The notes: generated by a model from the sequence alone, not told the origin. Counted from the stretch's first letter, positions 1 to 8,715 are shown. The stretch is 64,000 bases of DNA from JAPHSX01 sp041554195 (GCA_041554195.1 JBFFMJ010000004.1:1-64000), one strand, 5' to 3'. Numbers and translations are program-made.

Positions 1-1
1 C

Positions 2-1183
2 CTCGATCTGGTGGTAGGTAATGCTAACCAGAGTAATACCGTATGGTTAAACAATGGGGCTGGTATCTTCTCTGACTCAGGTCAGACCCTCGGGAGCAGT
101 AATACCCAATCTGTCGTACTTGGTGACGTAGATGGCGATGGGGATCTAGACGTAGGGGCAGGGAATTACAATCAAAACAATACACTCTGGCTTAACGATG
201 ATGTGGGTATCTTTACTATTTCTGGTCAAGCATTAATCAGTGAAGGTACTCAAGCTATAGCCCTTGGAGATGCAAACATGGATGGTGATCCCGATATCTT
301 TGTGGGTAATGATGGGCCTGATACGCTATGGCTGAATGATGGCTCAGGAGCCTTCACTGAGTCTGCACAAGAATTGGCAGGAGTACACACACTTTCTTTT
401 GCAGTAGGAGATGTTGATGGTGACGGAGATCACGACCTTGTTGTTGGTAATTATGTATCGAATGACGTACTGATAAATGATGGTACAGGCGTATTTACTA
501 GTACGAACCAGGAGCTTGGTAGTTCTGCCCGTGTTATCGCATTAGGAGATTTAGATGGTGATAGTAGTATCGATTTAATCATGGGGAATAAAGTCTGGAT
601 AAATGACGGTAACGGAATATTCAGTGATTCTGGCCAGTCACTTGGTAACGATATCAATTCTGTGTCACTTGGGAGTGTAGACTATGATGGCGATATTGAT
701 GTGGCTATTGGCTACACTGGGGGTAACCGTATACTACTTAACAATGGGGCGGGAACATTTGTCGACTCTGGGCAAAGTCTAGGTTCCAGTGATACCCAAT
801 CTATCGCCTTAGCTAACGTAGACGATGACAGTGATTTGGATCTGGTTGTAGGAAATCATGGCCCGAACACTGTCTGGTTTAATAACGGAGTAGGTGCATT
901 CTCAGACTCCGGTCAAGCCCTAGGCAGTGGTGGTACTCAAGCCTTAGCGTTAGGAGATGTGGATAATGATGGTGATCTAGATATGGCTGAAGTGGGAAAT
1001 AGCCAGGCGATACAAGTTTGGCTCAATGATGGAGCTGGTAGTTTTATGGACTCCAACCAGGCTTTAGGCGCCGATGCATCAGCGGTAGCACTTGCGGACG
1101 TGGACGGTGATGGCGATCTTGATCTTGTTATTGGTACGGTTGGAGGTTCAGAAAATCTCATTTATATCAATCAAACGAAATGA
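2..1183 (+). CDS. VCBS/FG-GAP repeat protein, 5' truncated by window edge
   Basis: The reading frame is open to the window edge, so the true start lies upstream. What is visible is about eight tandem units of roughly 48 residues. Each runs VWLNNGAG-F-DSGQ-LG followed by a calcium-loop-like DVDGDGDLD and a VVGN-type strand, as in VCBS/FG-GAP beta-propeller blades. Such repeats are usually found in secreted or surface proteins that bind calcium and ligands; the N-terminus and any export signal are not in view. The protein ends at INQTK with no visible sorting domain. Base composition is visibly richer in A+T than the genes that follow, and an attC-like site lies downstream, so it may have been acquired by transfer (inference). 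Function unknown. Confidence 0.85.
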   Translation, partial: LDLVVGNANQSNTVWLNNGAGIFSDSGQTLGSSNTQSVVLGDVDGDGDLDVGAGNYNQNNTLWLNDDVGIFTISGQALISEGTQAIALGDANMDGDPDIFVGNDGPDTLWLNDGSGAFTESAQELAGVHTLSFAVGDVDGDGDHDLVVGNYVSNDVLINDGTGVFTSTNQELGSSARVIALGDLDGDSSIDLIMGNKVWINDGNGIFSDSGQSLGNDINSVSLGSVDYDGDIDVAIGYTGGNRILLNNGAGTFVDSGQSLGSSDTQSIALANVDDDSDLDLVVGNHGPNTVWFNNGVGAFSDSGQALGSGGTQALALGDVDNDGDLDMAEVGNSQAIQVWLNDGAGSFMDSNQALGADASAVALADVDGDGDLDLVIGTVGGSENLIYINQTK

Positions 1184-1749
1184 CTTCATGATTCTTGAGG
1201 TTGCATGAGTATGGCTCACAAACGACTTTCTACGATCTCGCAGAAGTAAGTTTCAAATACCAACTCAGTAACATCAAGCCTGTTGTGCTGTAAGAATATT
1301 ATCTTGATTGAAGTCAATGATAGAGCTTACTCTAGGGATAAATAATGTCTCCTAATGGCTGCAAAAGCTGACATGGGCAGGATCTACTCTGCATCCCCGC
1401 TTGTTATCGGTCTTCAAGGCCTATCGCTCATCGGGCTACTGATTTGGTAAATTGGTAGGATAAGTTACGAGCCTCATCTAATAATAAAGCAGAGGGACTT
1501 GGCCATTTAGTGCTTCATTGAACCATACAAGTCGTTCAAGCCGACCCAATTCCGCTGCGCATGTTTTGTGCAAACTCACACAAAACAAGCGCCGCTCCAG
1601 CGGTCGGTTTAGTTATAACGTTGTCCGCTCCAGGGAGATCAGCAGACATGAATCTAGCTATTATGTGAGGTCCGCTTCGGTCGCGAAGCAGCCCCCCAGT
1701 AACCAATAACTTGATATCCAATCATTACCAGCACTGAGCATATCCATCC
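1184..1749. other. non-coding stretch after the repeat protein
   Basis: About 570 bases without a convincing gene. Short open frames on both strands near 1518-1721 have no recognisable protein and lie over the attC-like fold. A second small hairpin (GCTTCG-gtcg-CGAAGC) sits near 1673-1688. No terminator with a T-run was seen for the pgm gene that ends at 1750. Confidence 0.6.
1524..1627 (+). other. integron attC-like recombination site
   Basis: The left arm holds GTCGTTCAAGCCGACC and the right arm GGTCGGTTTAGTTATAACGTT. These match the layout of attC sites (outer R boxes, inner L boxes around CAAGCCGA/TCGGTTTA). Between them is a long imperfect palindrome: CCGCT, GCGC and a perfect 8-bp pair GTTTTGTG (1563-1570) / CACAAAAC (1579-1586), closing again as GCGC and AGCGG. 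The total of about 104 bases is within the normal attC range. The R box is degenerate (GTTGTCC rather than GTTRRRY), so it may be inactive. No integrase gene is in the window. Confidence 0.6.
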
Positions 1750-3381
1750 TCAGGTAATCACCGTGGGACTTTCTCTGCCGGTTCTCTCTGTTAGCTCTGA
1801 GAGCGTTTTGGCGATCTCGATAAGTTCGGCCAGAGCCAGTTGGGTTTCCGCTGATTGTTTGTCCGCATTCGCCTCGAACTGCTCGATATAGATCCTAATC
1901 GTTGCCCCTTCGGTGCCGGTTCCTGAAAGGCGGAAGATGATGCGTGAGCTGTCATCAAAACCGATACGCAATCCCTGCTGTTTGCTCTCGCTGCCATCTA
2001 TCGGATCGGTGTAGGCGAAGTTGTCGGCATAGGCAACGCGGTAGCGCCCCAACTGCTGGCCCAGCAGTGCAGTGAGTTGTCCCTCTACATGCGTCATGAG
2101 CTCTTGCGCGGCCTTGGCATCAACCCCTTCGTAGTCATGGCGGGTGTAGAAGTTACGGCCGTACTCGGCCCAGTGTTGCTTCATTATTTGTTCGACTGAC
2201 TCCTGGCGTACGGCGAGGATGTTGAGCCAGGCGAGTACCGCCCACAGGCCGTCCTTTTCGCGTACGTGATCCGAGCCGGTGCCGAAGCTCTCTTCGCCAC
2301 AGAGGGTGATGCGGCCGGCATCGAGCAGGTTGCCAAAGAATTTCCAGCCGGTGGGGGTCTCGAAACATTCGATGCCGAGTTTCTCGGCGACCTTATCGAC
2401 CGCACCGGAGGTGGGCATGGAGCGGGCCACCCCCTTGAGTCTTCCTTTATAGCCGGGAATGAGCTCGGCGTTGGCGGCGATCACCGCCAGCGAGTCGGAG
2501 GGGTTCACGAAAAAGTTATTGCCGAGGATCATGTTGCGATCACCGTCGCCATCGGAGGCGGCCCCAAAGTCGGGGGCCTTGTCACCGAACATCTCTGCCA
2601 CCAGCGCCTTGGCATAGGTGAGGTTGGGGTCCGGGTGGCCGCCGCCGAAATCCTGCTTCGGCTCGCCGTTGATCACGCTGCCTGCGGGGGCGCCCAGACG
2701 ATTCTGCAGGATCTCATGGGCATAGGGGCCGGTGATGGCGTGCATCGCATCGAAGCGCAGGCGAAAGCCACCCTGAATAAGGGCACGAATCGCCTCGAAG
2801 TCGAACAGTTGCTCCATCAGCTCGGCGTAGTCGGTCACCAGGTCGATCACCTCGACGCGCATCTTGCTCAGGGTCTGTTCGCCGAGGTGGTCGATGTCGA
2901 TATCGGGCAGCTCCATGATGCGGTATTCGCTAAGGGTTTTGGTGCGCTCGAAGATGGCCTCGGTCACCCCCTCGGCGGCCGGGCCGCCATTGGGGGTGTT
3001 GAACTTGATGCCGAAATCGCCATCGGGGCCGCCGGGGTTGTGGCTGGCCGAGAGGATGATGCCGCCCTGAGTGGCGTATTTACGGATCACCGCCGAGGCC
3101 GCCGGGGTGGAGAGCAGGCCTCCCTGGCCCACCAGCACACGGGAGACGCCGTTGGCCGCTGCCATTTTGATGATGATCTGCACCGCCTCGCGGTTGTAGA
3201 AACGGCCATCGCCGCCCACCACCAGGGTGCCGCCGCGTAGCTCGGATTGGGTGTCGAAGATCGCTTGGACGAAGTTGTGCAGGTAGGGGGGCTGCTGAAA
3301 AACCGTGACCTTTTTGCGCAGACCGGAGGTGCCAGGGCGCTGATCGTCGAAGGGGGTCGTCTCTAAGGTATTGATATTCAT
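1750..3381 (-). CDS. pgm: alpha-D-glucose phosphate-specific phosphoglucomutase
   Basis: Interconverts glucose 1-phosphate and glucose 6-phosphate in the cytoplasm, linking glycogen and sugar-nucleotide synthesis to glycolysis. The 543-residue protein starts MNINTLETTPFDDQRPGTSG, as in cyanobacterial and proteobacterial Pgm. It carries the phosphoserine loop SASHNPGG (serine at about residue 113), the metal loop DGDGDR, the sugar-binding GEESFG, and a C-terminal phosphate-binding RLSGTGTEG. The start at 3381 is preferred over one 18 codons upstream because AAGAGAG precedes it and homologues begin there. It is transcribed away from htpG, with a 150-base divergent region between them. No operon partner is evident. 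Confidence 0.95.
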   Translation of the reverse strand: MNINTLETTPFDDQRPGTSGLRKKVTVFQQPPYLHNFVQAIFDTQSELRGGTLVVGGDGRFYNREAVQIIIKMAAANGVSRVLVGQGGLLSTPAASAVIRKYATQGGIILSASHNPGGPDGDFGIKFNTPNGGPAAEGVTEAIFERTKTLSEYRIMELPDIDIDHLGEQTLSKMRVEVIDLVTDYAELMEQLFDFEAIRALIQGGFRLRFDAMHAITGPYAHEILQNRLGAPAGSVINGEPKQDFGGGHPDPNLTYAKALVAEMFGDKAPDFGAASDGDGDRNMILGNNFFVNPSDSLAVIAANAELIPGYKGRLKGVARSMPTSGAVDKVAEKLGIECFETPTGWKFFGNLLDAGRITLCGEESFGTGSDHVREKDGLWAVLAWLNILAVRQESVEQIMKQHWAEYGRNFYTRHDYEGVDAKAAQELMTHVEGQLTALLGQQLGRYRVAYADNFAYTDPIDGSESKQQGLRIGFDDSSRIIFRLSGTGTEGATIRIYIEQFEANADKQSAETQLALAELIEIAKTLSELTERTGRESPTVIT

Positions 3382-3453
3382 AGCTCTCTTCTTGCGTTCC
3401 GTGGCGGTGCGGGCATTCAACCACATTGTGGGCAAACGGGCCAGAGTAATGGT

Positions 3454-3481
3454 CTTGAAATCCGGTAGAATAGCCGCACTT
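3454..3481 (+). promoter_or_regulatory. sigma-32-type heat-shock promoter for htpG
   Basis: CTTGAAA (3454-3460) is a perfect heat-shock -35 element. After a 13-base spacer, CCGCACTT (3474-3481) matches the -10 consensus CCCCATNT at five positions. It lies about 50 bases upstream of the htpG start codon, as expected for a heat-shock gene. Confidence 0.7.
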
Positions 3482-3531
3482 GCTACATCGTCACCTGATT
3501 AATCACCTGTAAACTGGAGGAAATTGTAAAG

Positions 3532-5454
3532 ATGAGCGTGGACGCACACAAAGAGACACTGGGGTTTGAGACTGAGGTAAAGCAGTTGCTGCACCTGATG
3601 ATCCACTCCCTCTACTCTAATAAGGAGATATTCCTGCGCGAGCTGGTCTCTAACGCCTCTGATGCCTGCGACAAGCTGCGCTTTGAGGCCCTGTCGGACG
3701 ACGCCCTGTATGAGGGCGACCAGGAGCTGAAGATCCAGCTGGAGTTCGACAAGGATGCCAGGACCGTCACCATCCGCGACAACGGCATCGGCATGAGCCG
3801 CGAGGATGTGATCGAAAACCTCGGCACCATCGCCCGCTCCGGCACCAAGGCCTTCCTCGAGTCGCTAAGTGGCGAGCAGAAGCAGGATGCCAATCTTATC
3901 GGTCAGTTTGGTGTCGGCTTCTACTCCTCCTTTATTGTTGCCGACAAGGTCACCGTTACCACCCGTCGTGCCGGTCTTACCACTGAGCACGGTGTGCGCT
4001 GGGAGTCGGCCGGCGAGGGTGATTACACCCTGGAAAATGTGGAGAAGGCCGAGCACGGCACCGAGATCATCCTGCATCTGCGCGACGGCGAGGAAGAGTT
4101 TGCCGACGGCTTCCGCCTGCGCTCCATCGTGCGCAAGTACTCCGACCACATCACCCTGCCGATCCTGATGTACAAGGAGGAGATGCCTACAGCTCCCGGT
4201 GAGGAGGAGAAGGAGTCTGACGAGACCGTGGTGCCCGAGCTGGAGACCGTCAACTCCGCCTCGGCCCTCTGGTCGCGCTCCAAGGGCGAGATCAGCGACG
4301 AGGAGTACAACGAGTTCTATAAGCACGTGGGTCACGACTGGGAAGACCCGCTCGCCTGGAGCCACAACCGCGTTGAGGGCAAGCTGGAGTATACCTCGCT
4401 GCTCTACGTCCCCAAACGTGCCCCCTTCGACCTGTGGGACCGCGAGCGCAGCCACGGCATTAAGCTCTATGTAAAGCGCGTCTTCATCATGGATGATGCC
4501 GAGCACCTGATGCCCAACTACCTGCGCTTCGTGCGCGGCGTCATCGACTCCTCCGACCTGCCGCTAAACGTCTCGCGTGAGATCCTGCAGCACAACAAGG
4601 TCACCGAGTCGATGAAGAGCGGTTCGGTGAAGAAGGTGCTGGGTCTGCTTGAAGGTATCGCCAAGAACGAGCCGGAGAAGTACGCCGAGTTCTGGAAAGA
4701 GTTTGGCAAGGTGATCAAGGAGGGCCCCGGTGAGGACTTCGCCAACAAGGATCAGATCGCCAAGCTGCTGCGCTTCTCCACCACCCACAACGACAGCGAA
4801 GAGCAGAGTGTCTCCCTGGCCGATTACGTCAGTCGGATGAAAGAGGGTCAGGAGGCGATCTACTACATCACCGCCGATACCTTTGCCGCCGCCAAGAACT
4901 CACCGCACCTGGAGATCTTCCGCAAGAAGGGTATCGAGGTCATTCTGATGTACGAGCGCGTCGACGAATGGCTCGGTTCTGCACTCACCGAGTTCGACGG
5001 TAAGCCGCTGAAATCGGTCACCAAGGGTGAACTGGACCTTGGTGAGCTGGAGGACGAAGAGGAGAAGAAGAAGCAGGAGGAGAGCGCCAAGGACTTCGAG
5101 GGGCTGCTCAAGCAGGTGCAGGAGTCGCTGGGTGAGCGGGTCAAGGAGGTGCGCATTACCCACCGCCTGACCAACTCACCGGCCTGTCTGGTGACCGGCG
5201 AGGGTGAGATGAGCGCCAACCTGGAGCGTATCTTAAAGTCGGTCGGTCAGGATGCCCCCAACATCAAGCCGATTATGGAGCTCAATCCCGAGCACCCGCT
5301 GGTGGTGAAATTAAAGGGCGAGGAGGGCGAGCGTTTTGATGACATGAGCTCGATTCTCTTTGACCAGGCGCTGCTCGCCGAGGGGGGCACCCTGGACGAT
5401 CCGGCCAGCTTTGTTGGCAAGCTCAACAAGATGTTGCTGGAGATGAGCGCCTAA
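3532..5454 (+). CDS. htpG: molecular chaperone HtpG (Hsp90)
   Basis: Cytosolic ATP-dependent chaperone that remodels client proteins with DnaK. The 640 residues are close to the usual bacterial length. The N-terminal GHKL ATPase domain shows the ATP-lid signatures ELVSNASDACDKLRFEAL, DNGIGMSREDVIENLG and GQFGVGFYSSFIVADKVTV. The middle domain includes LYVPKRAPFDLW and NVSREILQ, and the C-terminal dimerisation region ends near KLNKMLLEMSA. A strong ribosome site (GGAGG) precedes the ATG. It is a single-gene unit with a heat-shock promoter upstream and an intrinsic terminator that lies within the opposing dioxygenase gene. Confidence 0.97.
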   Translation: MSVDAHKETLGFETEVKQLLHLMIHSLYSNKEIFLRELVSNASDACDKLRFEALSDDALYEGDQELKIQLEFDKDARTVTIRDNGIGMSREDVIENLGTIARSGTKAFLESLSGEQKQDANLIGQFGVGFYSSFIVADKVTVTTRRAGLTTEHGVRWESAGEGDYTLENVEKAEHGTEIILHLRDGEEEFADGFRLRSIVRKYSDHITLPILMYKEEMPTAPGEEEKESDETVVPELETVNSASALWSRSKGEISDEEYNEFYKHVGHDWEDPLAWSHNRVEGKLEYTSLLYVPKRAPFDLWDRERSHGIKLYVKRVFIMDDAEHLMPNYLRFVRGVIDSSDLPLNVSREILQHNKVTESMKSGSVKKVLGLLEGIAKNEPEKYAEFWKEFGKVIKEGPGEDFANKDQIAKLLRFSTTHNDSEEQSVSLADYVSRMKEGQEAIYYITADTFAAAKNSPHLEIFRKKGIEVILMYERVDEWLGSALTEFDGKPLKSVTKGELDLGELEDEEEKKKQEESAKDFEGLLKQVQESLGERVKEVRITHRLTNSPACLVTGEGEMSANLERILKSVGQDAPNIKPIMELNPEHPLVVKLKGEEGERFDDMSSILFDQALLAEGGTLDDPASFVGKLNKMLLEMSA

Positions 5455-5455
5455 T

Positions 5456-6502
5456 CTAGCGACGCTCGGAAAGAGAGGCGGCCCCGGTAACGGGGTCGCC
5501 TTTTTTTTGTCCGGTGTTTTCTCTCAGCTCCGTTTCGATAATCGACTCAATACCACTGTTGGCAATGCGATCAAAATATCGTGCACGATAGAGCAGACGC
5601 TGCGGGTGCCCCTGCTGGTCGCTAAAACCGCCGCGATCATGCAGTACATTATTGCTGATGAGGCCCATTCCCGGCTCCAGTGTGCCGCGATAGATATAGG
5701 GCGAATCGCTATTAAGCAAGGTCTCCAGAAATGACACCGCCTCGCGGGTGATGCCATCGCTTTTCCATTCGATGTTGCGCCGGCGTGCGGTGTAACGCAT
5801 GTGCAGATTGCCGCTTTGTGCATTGATGGAAAAGACCGGGCCGATGGCGGCCTCGCGCAGGTTGCCGTGCATGTCGGTGCCCGGTGGAATGGTCATCGCA
5901 TCGGGTTGCATCAGCGCCTCGATGTAGTCGGGGTTCTCATCACGTAGCAGGATGTAAGCGATCTCGTGATCCATCAGCGCATTTTCACCACCGCGTGCGG
6001 CACGGTGTACACAGTGCAACATCAGCCCGTGTACCTGTGCATCGTTGGGGTTGTAATAACCATCGGTGTGCCAGTTTATCGGGCGATTGGTGTAGGGGAT
6101 GTATTGCGGGTGGTCGCCGTCGTCGTTAACCGTTAGCGATGTCAGCCCATCATCATCGGCCAGCCAGTTGTGATTCAGCTGGCGCAGGCCAAAACGTTCG
6201 GCAACGGTTCTGGGTATGCTCTTGTCGGGATCGCTGCCGGTGTTGCCTGCATAGATCACCATGTTGTTGCGGCGGATGCAGCGGTGCAGTGCAGCATACT
6301 CGTCATCACTGAGCTGGCGCGGGTCGTTGACCCCAACGATCAACTCCTCAATATTCTCTGCGGCCCGGTTCAGCTTCCACTCACGCCACTCTCTGTAGGC
6401 GATGGAGTTGCCGAGAGAGAAGGGGCTATTTCGGGCATTAAAATGTGGCACAACGGTTTCCCTCGCATCACTGCATTTACTGTTTGGTTGATAGCACTTC
6501 AT
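5456..6502 (-). CDS. TauD/TfdA-family Fe(II)/2-oxoglutarate dioxygenase
   Basis: A 348-residue member of the TauD/TfdA/gamma-butyrobetaine hydroxylase superfamily. The iron-binding HxD is in NWHTDGYYN, the distal histidine is in NNVLHDRGGF, and the 2-oxoglutarate-binding arginine is probably in RLLYRARYFDR. The substrate is unknown. The ATG at 6502 overlaps the upstream PilJ-domain gene by 26 bases. A GTG at 6451, preceded by GAGGGA, would give 331 residues and remove a Cys-rich leader that looks unlike the family, so it may be the true start. The last residues are written by the htpG terminator hairpin. The overlap with the PilJ-domain gene suggests a two-gene operon. Confidence 0.8.
   Translation of the reverse strand: MKCYQPNSKCSDARETVVPHFNARNSPFSLGNSIAYREWREWKLNRAAENIEELIVGVNDPRQLSDDEYAALHRCIRRNNMVIYAGNTGSDPDKSIPRTVAERFGLRQLNHNWLADDDGLTSLTVNDDGDHPQYIPYTNRPINWHTDGYYNPNDAQVHGLMLHCVHRAARGGENALMDHEIAYILLRDENPDYIEALMQPDAMTIPPGTDMHGNLREAAIGPVFSINAQSGNLHMRYTARRRNIEWKSDGITREAVSFLETLLNSDSPYIYRGTLEPGMGLISNNVLHDRGGFSDQQGHPQRLLYRARYFDRIANSGIESIIETELRENTGQKKGDPVTGAASLSERR
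5477..5508 (+). terminator. intrinsic terminator of htpG
   Basis: GGCGGCCCCG and CGGGGTCGCC form a 10-bp stem with one G-U pair and a GTAA loop, followed by eight T. It lies inside the last codons of the opposing gene, whose stop is at 5456. Confidence 0.9.
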
Positions 6503-7259
6503 ACATGCCGGTGATGGTATTCATCTTGACCAGTACCTTTTCACTGCTCATCGCGGCAATTAGTGGTACCAGATTGTCGCCGTCGCGCTCCAGTCCGTGA
6601 TTGAATAAATCCCATGCCTTGGATGCTTCTTTCAGTTCGGCCTGTATCTCGGGGCTGTTTTCCTTGGCGGCGATCAGTTCGGCCAGTGCCCCCTTGAATT
6701 CATTCTGGGCTTGCGCCATCTCTGAGCGGATCTCGGCGTTATCGAACTGCCAGGCGCGTAACATGTAGAACTTGGCCATGCGTTGCGACAACATACGCTG
6801 GCGACCGGATATGTTTACCAGCCGGCCAAAGGAGCTGCCGGAGATATCCTCTAATTTTAAGACCACCTTGTTGGCGGCACGCAGCAGCTCATCATTGGTC
6901 TCCAGCAGTATATCTGCATTCGCACGAGTTACCGGTTGCTGCAGCACCTTTTTGAAGGGCAACCATATCGCCTCGACCTTATCGAGTGAGCCAAGAATCG
7001 GATTGGCGGGCGGATAGGCCTTTAATTCACTAAGTTGCAGGTCGAACAGGTCGATGGCCTTTGCCAGCTGCTCCTGTGCCTCTTCCCGCTGTACGTCGAT
7101 ACCGATCATGCTGTAGCACTTCACCATGCGTTGCGACAGCATGCGTTGGCGTCCCGCCTTGTTGATGGCCGAGGAGATGGAGGTGATCTCTGCCTCAACC
7201 GGCAGGGCGAAGATTGAGATTAATAGCAGGGACAACAGCTGGGTCAGGTGGCGTTTCAT
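6477..7259 (-). CDS. exported protein with two PilJ-type N-terminal sensor domains
   Basis: A 260-residue protein with a clear signal peptide (MKRHLTQLLSLLLISIFALP, cleaved near VEA). Two tandem copies of the domain found at the N-terminus of PilJ and NarX-like sensors follow, each marked by GRQRMLSQRM: SSAINKAGRQRMLSQRMVKC and LVNISGRQRMLSQRMAKF. There is no transmembrane or signalling domain after them, so this looks like a free periplasmic ligand-binding protein and not a chemoreceptor. It precedes and overlaps the dioxygenase gene. The ligand is unknown; related domains bind nitrate or nitrite in NarX/NarQ, which is only a hint here. Confidence 0.75.
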   Translation of the reverse strand: MKRHLTQLLSLLLISIFALPVEAEITSISSAINKAGRQRMLSQRMVKCYSMIGIDVQREEAQEQLAKAIDLFDLQLSELKAYPPANPILGSLDKVEAIWLPFKKVLQQPVTRANADILLETNDELLRAANKVVLKLEDISGSSFGRLVNISGRQRMLSQRMAKFYMLRAWQFDNAEIRSEMAQAQNEFKGALAELIAAKENSPEIQAELKEASKAWDLFNHGLERDGDNLVPLIAAMSSEKVLVKMNTITGMYEVLSTKQ

Positions 7260-8061
7260 GAAATAACTCCGATGTTAGGTGTTGCCCAGCACAATCCCAG
7301 GCAATCATGATATCCGACTAAAAAGGGTGGCAGTCGCCTTGCTTTGGCGTTCCGGTCGCGTCAACGGGCATCTTGTATAGAAAAACACTAATATGCTCTA
7401 GAGTTGACGAAATATCAGAGATAGGCAATTAGACTAAAGTGGTAGAGCTTATTTGGTATTTCCACTTTAACCGTCTATTAAACAATGGGTTACGGTGGTT
7501 TTAAGGGGTATTTTCGGGAGTGAATAAACCGTTTGTGCTCTACTTCTCATACTGCCCTTAGCGGGAAATTATCTCTTCACTATGGACGCTTTAGTTGTAT
7601 GGGGTTACCCAGTTACGTGCCACAGATCATCGATGATCTCAATGAGGTGATGTCGCAAAATCGAGTCCTGATTGTGGCAATAGGGTGGTGGCGTGACCTC
7701 TGTGGTGAACTTGATGTGGAAATAGATGACTTATCAGATTGAGCCAGAGAATATCTCCAACAAGAATAGGGTTGAGCGCGTTTGGCACAGGCTTAAAGAC
7801 GGCGTGCCTATCCATTTTTAAATCTTCCGCCGACAGTCGGACAGCAGAACCAAAGATTCGTTGATTCATTAATCGATTGTATTGTGCAAACAGAATAAAT
7901 GATCTAACACGGTAATGCTTCTGCCCTGATCTCTATAAGGTATTTCGTTCCATTCTGTATGCCCTGCTTACCACGGTCATGCCGAGGTGGCGTGTGCGAC
8001 TTGGCTTGTGAGCTGTTTTACGGCAACCTAGGCGGACGACTATTTTTGGGATTGGTTGCTA
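7260..8061. other. 800-base region without a recognisable gene
   Basis: No convincing gene. It has an 8-bp inverted repeat, TAAAGTGG (7435-7442) and CCACTTTA (7462-7469), with a 19-base gap. A 69-codon frame at 7533-7742 and an opposing 76-codon frame at 7639-7869 have no recognisable motif and no good ribosome site. Composition is richer in A+T than the flanks. It may be decayed sequence. Confidence 0.5.
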
Positions 8062-8289
8062 ATGAAATTCAGGGCATGGGGCCAGTGTATCGATTGCCAT
8101 TTCGAGGGGATGCTTGAGTACTCCCATATCGAGGGTGAGGTGTATGAGAATGTAGAGGCCGTGATGCTGGTGCAGCACTGCCCGGCCTGCGAGACCACCG
8201 AGCATGCGATGATCCCCATCGACTATTACGAGAAGATGATGCAGGAACTGCGCGCCTATCTGGATGCGCAGAAAGAGCAGGAGGGCTAG
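8062..8289 (+). CDS. small zinc-ribbon-like protein of unknown function
   Basis: A 75-residue acidic protein with two paired cysteines, CIDC and CPAC, about 33 residues apart, which could hold one zinc in a rubredoxin/zinc-ribbon knuckle. The rest is predicted helical near the C-terminus (DYYEKMMQELRAYLDAQKEQ). I do not recognise the family. The stop is three bases before the GTG of the Hsp15 gene, so the two are probably translated from one message. A TTG two codons upstream is also in frame; the ATG at 8062 is preferred. Confidence 0.7.
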   Translation: MKFRAWGQCIDCHFEGMLEYSHIEGEVYENVEAVMLVQHCPACETTEHAMIPIDYYEKMMQELRAYLDAQKEQEG

Positions 8290-8292
8290 GGC

Positions 8293-8691
8293 GTGCCGTT
8301 GCAGAGCTGTGACAAGGTACGACTGGATAAGTGGCTGTGGGCGGCGCGCTTCTTTAAGACGCGGGCGATGGCGACCGAGGCGATTAATGGCGGCCACGTT
8401 CATCTGAATGGCTCGCGCCCCAAGCCCTCGCGCAACCTCGCTGTTGGTGACGAGCTGGTGATTCAGAAGGGTCAGGACAGTTTTGAGATCACCGTGTTGC
8501 GGCTGGCCGACAAGCGCGGCCCGGCCAGCATTGCCCGTGAGCTATATCAAGAGGATGAGCAGGGGCGTCTCAAGCGCGAGCAGCTGGCCGAGCAGCGGCG
8601 CCTGGAGTCGGCGGCCAATCCGCACCAGCAGCGACGCCCCGACAAGAAGGGGCGGCGGCAGATCATCCGCTTCATTAACAAGAACGCTTGA
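8293..8691 (+). CDS. hslR: ribosome-associated heat shock protein Hsp15 (S4 domain)
   Basis: Hsp15 binds free 50S subunits that carry a nascent chain and helps recycle stalled ribosomes. The 132-residue protein has the S4 RNA-binding domain (VRLDKWLWAARFFKTRAMATEAINGG and HLNGSRPKPSRNLAVGDEL in pieces of the family pattern) and the basic C-terminal tail ending in KKGRRQIIRFINKNA. The start is GTG. It follows the zinc-ribbon gene closely. Its last codons overlap the heat-shock promoter of the downstream thioredoxin gene. Confidence 0.9.
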   Translation: MPLQSCDKVRLDKWLWAARFFKTRAMATEAINGGHVHLNGSRPKPSRNLAVGDELVIQKGQDSFEITVLRLADKRGPASIARELYQEDEQGRLKREQLAEQRRLESAANPHQQRRPDKKGRRQIIRFINKNA

Positions 8692-8715
8692 AACTGGTGA
8701 TATCCGACCCCATTC
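8687..8715 (+). promoter_or_regulatory. sigma-32-type heat-shock promoter for the thioredoxin gene
   Basis: CTTGAAA (8687-8693), a 14-base spacer, and CCCCATTC (8708-8715), which matches CCCCATNT at seven of eight positions. The -35 element contains the hslR stop codon. Transcripts would have a leader of about 110 bases with a 6-bp hairpin (GCCCTG 8745-8750, CAGGGC 8757-8762). Confidence 0.75.

Noticed and set aside
2266..3240. 324-codon plus-strand frame over pgm
   Set aside because: It is the antisense of a well-supported enzyme gene, with Gly/Val/His-rich composition typical of shadow frames and no motif.
7533..7742. 69-codon frame in the long gap after the PilJ-domain gene
   Set aside because: No recognisable motif, weak start context and overlap with an equal-sized frame on the other strand.
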